In this document: piece after piece, positions 60,842 to 64,000 of the stretch
Layout of the letters: each line of letters starts with the position of its first letter
How positions within the stretch are numbered: position 1 is the first letter of the stretch
Assembly: GCA_033439765.1 (NCBI GenBank)
Contig: JAULSN010000009.1
Location: 558,001 to 622,000, forward strand
DNA length: 64,000 nt
From: Lasiosphaeria ovina
Lineage: Eukaryota; Ascomycota; Sordariomycetes; Sordariales; Lasiosphaeriaceae
Reading direction: 5' to 3'
Program-made: the position numbers and the translations under genes
Notes under the pieces: model-generated
The model's database searches: none
What the model was told of the DNA's origin: nothing
The model's input: the letters and a program-made list of their open reading frames with translations, nothing else

Positions 60842-61266
60842 ACGAAGACGCCACCCAGACAAAGATACCATTTGTCACAACACGAATTCGAGACCACCCC
60901 TTCTCCTGATACACGGACCACGACGCCACCTCGATCGCCAGGAACGGGCGCTCCATTGTCCCGGAACATGTGCGAGTGCGTCCATCTCGGGTTCCGACGC
61001 CATGCCAATTTCTCAAAGGCTGCATATGGGCAAGAAGAGTTGTCCACAAGGGGGTTGTACTACCATTGTCTGAGCGAGCTGTGTACTGTGCATATGGGTA
61101 AGAAGATATCTGAATGGGCACGTTCCCCTGCGAGATATGGCCAGGTAATCTGAATGGGCGCGAGGTGCTTTTTTTGTTCACGGGCTTATCAAGGCATTCC
61201 TCGGCATGGTTATAGAGGTAAAAAAAAACAGTTTGCAGCCAAGTTCTGACTTGCCCAAACAGTGTA
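60842..61266. other. No supported gene
   Basis: Long open frames on the minus strand are antisense of the acidic repeat and carry Cys/Arg runs; not credible. A TGCATATGGG(C/T)AAGAAGA direct repeat lies at 61,020 and 61,088. Confidence 0.3.
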
Positions 61267-61910
61267 TCACCAACGCAACCCGCTATGAGTGAATGAATAA
61301 TCAGCTGTGATTCGTTTCACGACTCGGCAGACGATGAAGGGCCGGGCGCAGACCGGGGACGACGCCGGCAATGTTGTTGCGGCCCTGGAGGCGTCGGTGA
61401 GGCGCCGAGTTGTTTCGGCCGAGGCGGAGACTGCTGCTGGTGGGGGTGGTGCTGCTGTTGCTGCTGGTGGGGGTGCTGGGGACTGTTTTGGCTTCGTCGG
61501 CGGTGCGGGAGACTGCTTTAATTTCTGGGGGGCGGGAGTAGACTCCTCTTTGCATTCGCTGGTCCCCTTCTTGTTGGTACCTTTCTTGGGGCCTCTTTTT
61601 TCCTTCTCTATCTTCTCCTCCTCATACGCCCTACGCCGTCGTAGCGGGCCAGAGATGGCCCTCTCCCGTCTCGCCCAATCGTACTGTAGTAGTACTTCTG
61701 CTGCTTCGTTGCCGGCCTGATTGTACACGTGTAATTCGTTGGCCAGGGTGTGGAAAGGGAGGTCCTGGAAATAGCATACGTTGTGTCAGTAAGTTAATAA
61801 AAGGCTAGGGCATATAGCAAGTGATTGCTTACCACGAGTATCTAGCTCCCGCCCCTCTCCTAGACTGGATTGTCAAGACAAAAAGCTAAAGGACTGCGAT
61901 GCTTTCCCTG
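61267..61910 (-). CDS. Candidate two-exon gene with Lys/Pro-rich C-terminus
   Basis: The minus strand after an acceptor reads DLPFHTLANELHVYNQAGNE, then AAEVLLQYDWARRERAISGP, a Lys/Glu-rich helix (RRAYEEEKIEKEKRGPKK) and a Pro/Ala/Ser low-complexity tail ending at 61,267. The 68-bp intron 61,765-61,832 has GTAAGC, a TTACTGAC branch site and TTCCAG. The upstream exon (from about 61,910) is not settled: one frame reads into PDGAAFGRESIAVL then a TAG. No domain recognised. Confidence 0.4.
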
Positions 61911-62284
61911 CCAAATGCCGCGCCATCAGGGTACGGTTCCTCCAGGGTGAGCTCATGCCTAATGTGAGGTATCCTGGTAATATGGCCTCTAAGCATTACA
62001 TACTCGCCAATTTGGACCGGCCCAACAGGGGAAGGGGCATGTTTTTCTTGTGTCGCTGTGCTGACCGTTACACCGTTGTTGAAAAGAGAAGATAAAGTGG
62101 AAAGGAGATATGGGAAGAGGCAAGAAGAAAGAAAAGAAGGCCGACAGAAAAATGGCAATGGGAAGGGGAGAGATTATTATGTCTGGCTCTCTCTCTCACT
62201 TACTGTATTTGTTTCTGACATTTCTCTTTTTTTCTTTATATCATTTGTTATTATAAAAGGGGCGGATTCATTCTCGGGTAATTC

Positions 62285-62307
62285 TTTTTTTTTTTTTTTT
62301 TTTTTTT
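62285..62307. repeat. Poly-T tract
   Basis: A run of 23 T. Simple repeat, or the poly-A of an antisense retro-inserted transcript; no target duplication checked out. Confidence 0.8.
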
Positions 62308-62568
62308 GGTCTTGGTCTGTCAGTCCTTCCGCTTCTAGCTTCTTTCGTCTCGTCTAGTCTTGTATATTACATTGCTTGCATATAAGGAAAAAAAGAATCA
62401 ATCTAATATTGCCGTGTTTTTTCTTTACACCACAAACAGAGAAAGCCGTATTCTGGCCGCCGAATTTGGCTAGCGCATGCTACCCATTTTCGGCGTACAA
62501 GAAACTCGGGTCTGCGTGAATAGTTCTATAAGCTCCATCTTCGCCACCTGCACCAAAATGGAATCCTC

Positions 62569-63028
62569 CTACTCTGGGATAATATAATCACTGTCTTGGT
62601 CGTTAACCTGCTGCTTCTTAGCTCTTTTCTCGGCTGCCTTAAACCGCTCCTCGTCTGGATTCTGTGAGTTGCTCCGGTGGTGACCGAACCCTTGGCCGCT
62701 TCAGATGATTCTCATGCTGTGCATCTTCCTGTACTCACGATCCTTGCGCTCCGCTTTAGCCTCAGCCCCCCTGTACTATTTCGTAAAGTTGAGAAAACGA
62801 AATAGTAATCTCCGCGGGTATGTCATCGATTCTGAGGCAATCGGGCCCAGTACCAAAAATACCATCCACTGCCCGAAAGATAGCTGTTTCCGTCTCAGCT
62901 GCTTCAAGTACGGTTTCCCCGTCTTCCTCAATATATCTTGGTCACCACATAGTAACCCTGGCTTCTTTTCCCTTCTCCTCCCGGTATTCAAGGTCAACCC
63001 TAATAACGAACGACTTGGGTCCGCCCAT
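62569..63028 (-). pseudogene. Unrecognised conserved-looking protein, damaged
   Basis: ATG at 63,028: MGGPKSFVIRVDLEYREEKG, a TAG in a Trp/Gln position, then YIEEDGETVLEAAETETAIF, RAVDGIFGTGPDCLRIDDIP and AEITISFSQLYEIVQGG. A run of six G makes a frameshift, after which AERKDREYRKMHSMR, a TGA, HHRSNSQNPDEERFKAAEKR and DSDYIIPE follow to the TAG at 62,569. The three lesions are small and the protein text is otherwise continuous. Family unknown. Confidence 0.45.
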
Positions 63029-63635
63029 TTGAACCTATATAGTCATCTATAAGAAATGGCAAATCTCGTCCTTGCTATAAATAGGAGACCTCCAAGATAA
63101 CACATTCTACCTCCCTCCGCATCTTCGTGCCCAAACGACCCGTCTGGGGGTAATGGGAACTACCATCATTCTTAATCTCGGGACTTCCTGTTACGCGTAC
63201 GTACGTGCCGAGCGAAATCGGCAGCGACTTGGTCGTTACTCTGCTCGATAGTAAATAGCTACCGTGATGGTAGTTTAGTCGTCCCGGTTCGGCCGGAAGT
63301 GAGCTACAACGCTATTAGAAGGTCTGTGTGGGCCTTGGCATTCCAGTTCATGAGCTATCGAGAACTTATTTCCAATAACTGTAGGGAGGTAAGGTAGTTT
63401 CGTCTGGCTGAAGATGAGGCGAAAGAGAGGTTGAGGGAGCGAGGTACGGGGAGAGAGGCGGCGGACGGCAAGCTTAAATACCCGAGCAGGTAGGTGATAA
63501 GCAGGTAGGTGATACAAGGCACTGCCCCCGTCCAGCTCCAGTACCTGCCGCCGCCTGCCGCAAAGTGGAAGGAAGGGAAAATAGCAAAATACCTAATGGG
63601 CGTTCCAGCCCATATTGTGGCCCCGCGCTTACACA
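63029..63635. other. No supported gene; short tandem GCAGGTAGGTGATA
   Basis: A 14-bp GCAGGTAGGTGATA unit is repeated twice at about 63,486-63,516. Nothing else supported. Confidence 0.35.
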
Positions 63636-63813
63636 ACCTCGACGATTTGTTAATACTATTCTTTAGTGAGCGGACCTTCCCGTCCAGCTCCTCCAGTATA
63701 TGACCTCGAGGATTTATTAATACTATTCTTTAGTGAGCGGACCTTCCCGTCCAGCTCCTCCAGTATATGACCTCGACGATTTGTTAACGCTATTCTTTAG
63801 TAAGCGGACCTTG
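63636..63813 (+). repeat. 67-bp tandem repeat, about 2.6 copies
   Basis: Units start ACCTCGACGATTTGTTAATA at 63,636, 63,703 and 63,770 (partial). The first two differ at a few positions only (CGACG/CGAGG, TTGTT/TTATT). Non-coding. Lies at the edge of AT-richer sequence. Confidence 0.9.
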
Positions 63814-64000
63814 AACTTATATCACCGCCTCAAATGGATCCTCTCGGGTTCTCTTCCCATTTAGCCGTCGCGAGATTGAGATATAATGAATAATAGGCAA
63901 TGTATTAAAGAGGAGGCTGCTGTGTATAGCTGAGAGAGATGAAGTTACGCGAAAACGTAATTGAGTCAAGCTGCTGGAGCGGAAATTTTTGGAGGAGAAG

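Noticed and set aside
60474..61181. 235-codon minus-strand frame with CCCCC runs
   Set aside because: Antisense of an acidic repeat; Cys and Arg runs come from GC repeat DNA.
1..64000. Telomere (TTAGGG)n, rRNA genes, bacterial operons or recent horizontal transfer
   Set aside because: None of the corresponding sequence signals was seen on either strand.

Overview
The window looks like a transposon-rich, largely decayed stretch of a filamentous ascomycete genome (Pezizomycotina, probably Hypocreales-like; the order is inference). The evidence is: short GT-AG introns of 68-125 bp with CTRAC-like branch sites, fungal protein families (Zn2Cys6 regulator, Pth11-type rhodopsin domain, iterative PKS, HAK potassium transporter, DUF6589-type and DUF7580-type proteins), and strong marks of repeat-induced point mutation (RIP). 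In the RIP-hit blocks TAG/TAA stops sit where Gln or Trp is expected, Cys and His codons have become Tyr, and CpA/TpG dinucleotides are nearly gone while other C-containing dinucleotides remain. No rRNA, CRISPR array or telomere repeat was seen.

Layout. 1-1569: 5' end of a minus-strand Ty3/gypsy element (gag and a candidate 5' LTR) running off the left edge. 1570-1963: 3' end of gypsy family A. 1964-4665: minus-strand Mutator-like (MULE) transposase pseudogene split by a 772-bp solo LTR with a 5-bp target duplication. 4.7-15.6 kb: mosaic of small repeats, two pogo/Fot1 transposase fragments, part of a PKS ketosynthase, two members of an unrecognised Ser/Pro/Arg-rich family, a Lys-rich coiled-coil gene with a perfect 150-bp internal duplication, an ankyrin-like fragment and an internally deleted Ty1/copia element. 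15,605-28,486: RIP-saturated gypsy family A element, itself split by a 6,075-bp gypsy chromovirus B (17,184-23,258) with matching 264-bp LTRs and a GCTCT target duplication. 28,487-31,890: inverted pol fragment of family A carrying a 741-bp solo LTR. 31.9-33.8 kb: Tc1/mariner pseudogene carrying a 234-bp MITE with 57-bp terminal inverted repeats. 34-39.5 kb: relics of a third family member, the other part of a PKS ketosynthase, an MFS transporter, a Pth11-like receptor, a copia gag and a Zn2Cys6 factor.

40,408-46,627 is the most striking unit: a 6.2-kb DNA transposon with 22-bp terminal inverted repeats and a 6-bp AAAACC target duplication. It holds two convergent RIP-damaged genes, a RecQ-like superfamily 2 helicase (+) and a DUF6589-like protein (-) that is the best transposase candidate. 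46.6-55.3 kb is a GC-rich array of short hairpin-forming modules with a ~500-bp duplicated block, in or beside which lie fragments of HAK transporter, RRM protein, DnaJ/Ydj1 and a DUF7580-like protein, as if host exons had been captured. 55.3-64 kb returns to ordinary sequence: one intact 355-aa gene (57,951-59,018), a two-intron neighbour with frameshifts, several decayed ORFs and a 67-bp tandem repeat.

Only a few ORFs look intact (57,951-59,018; 11,971-12,993; perhaps 9,586-10,425). The rest are a record of nested insertion, RIP and rearrangement. Relative order can be read from nesting: the MULE, Tc1-like and family A copies are old and RIP-saturated; gypsy B, the solo LTRs and the MITE came later.
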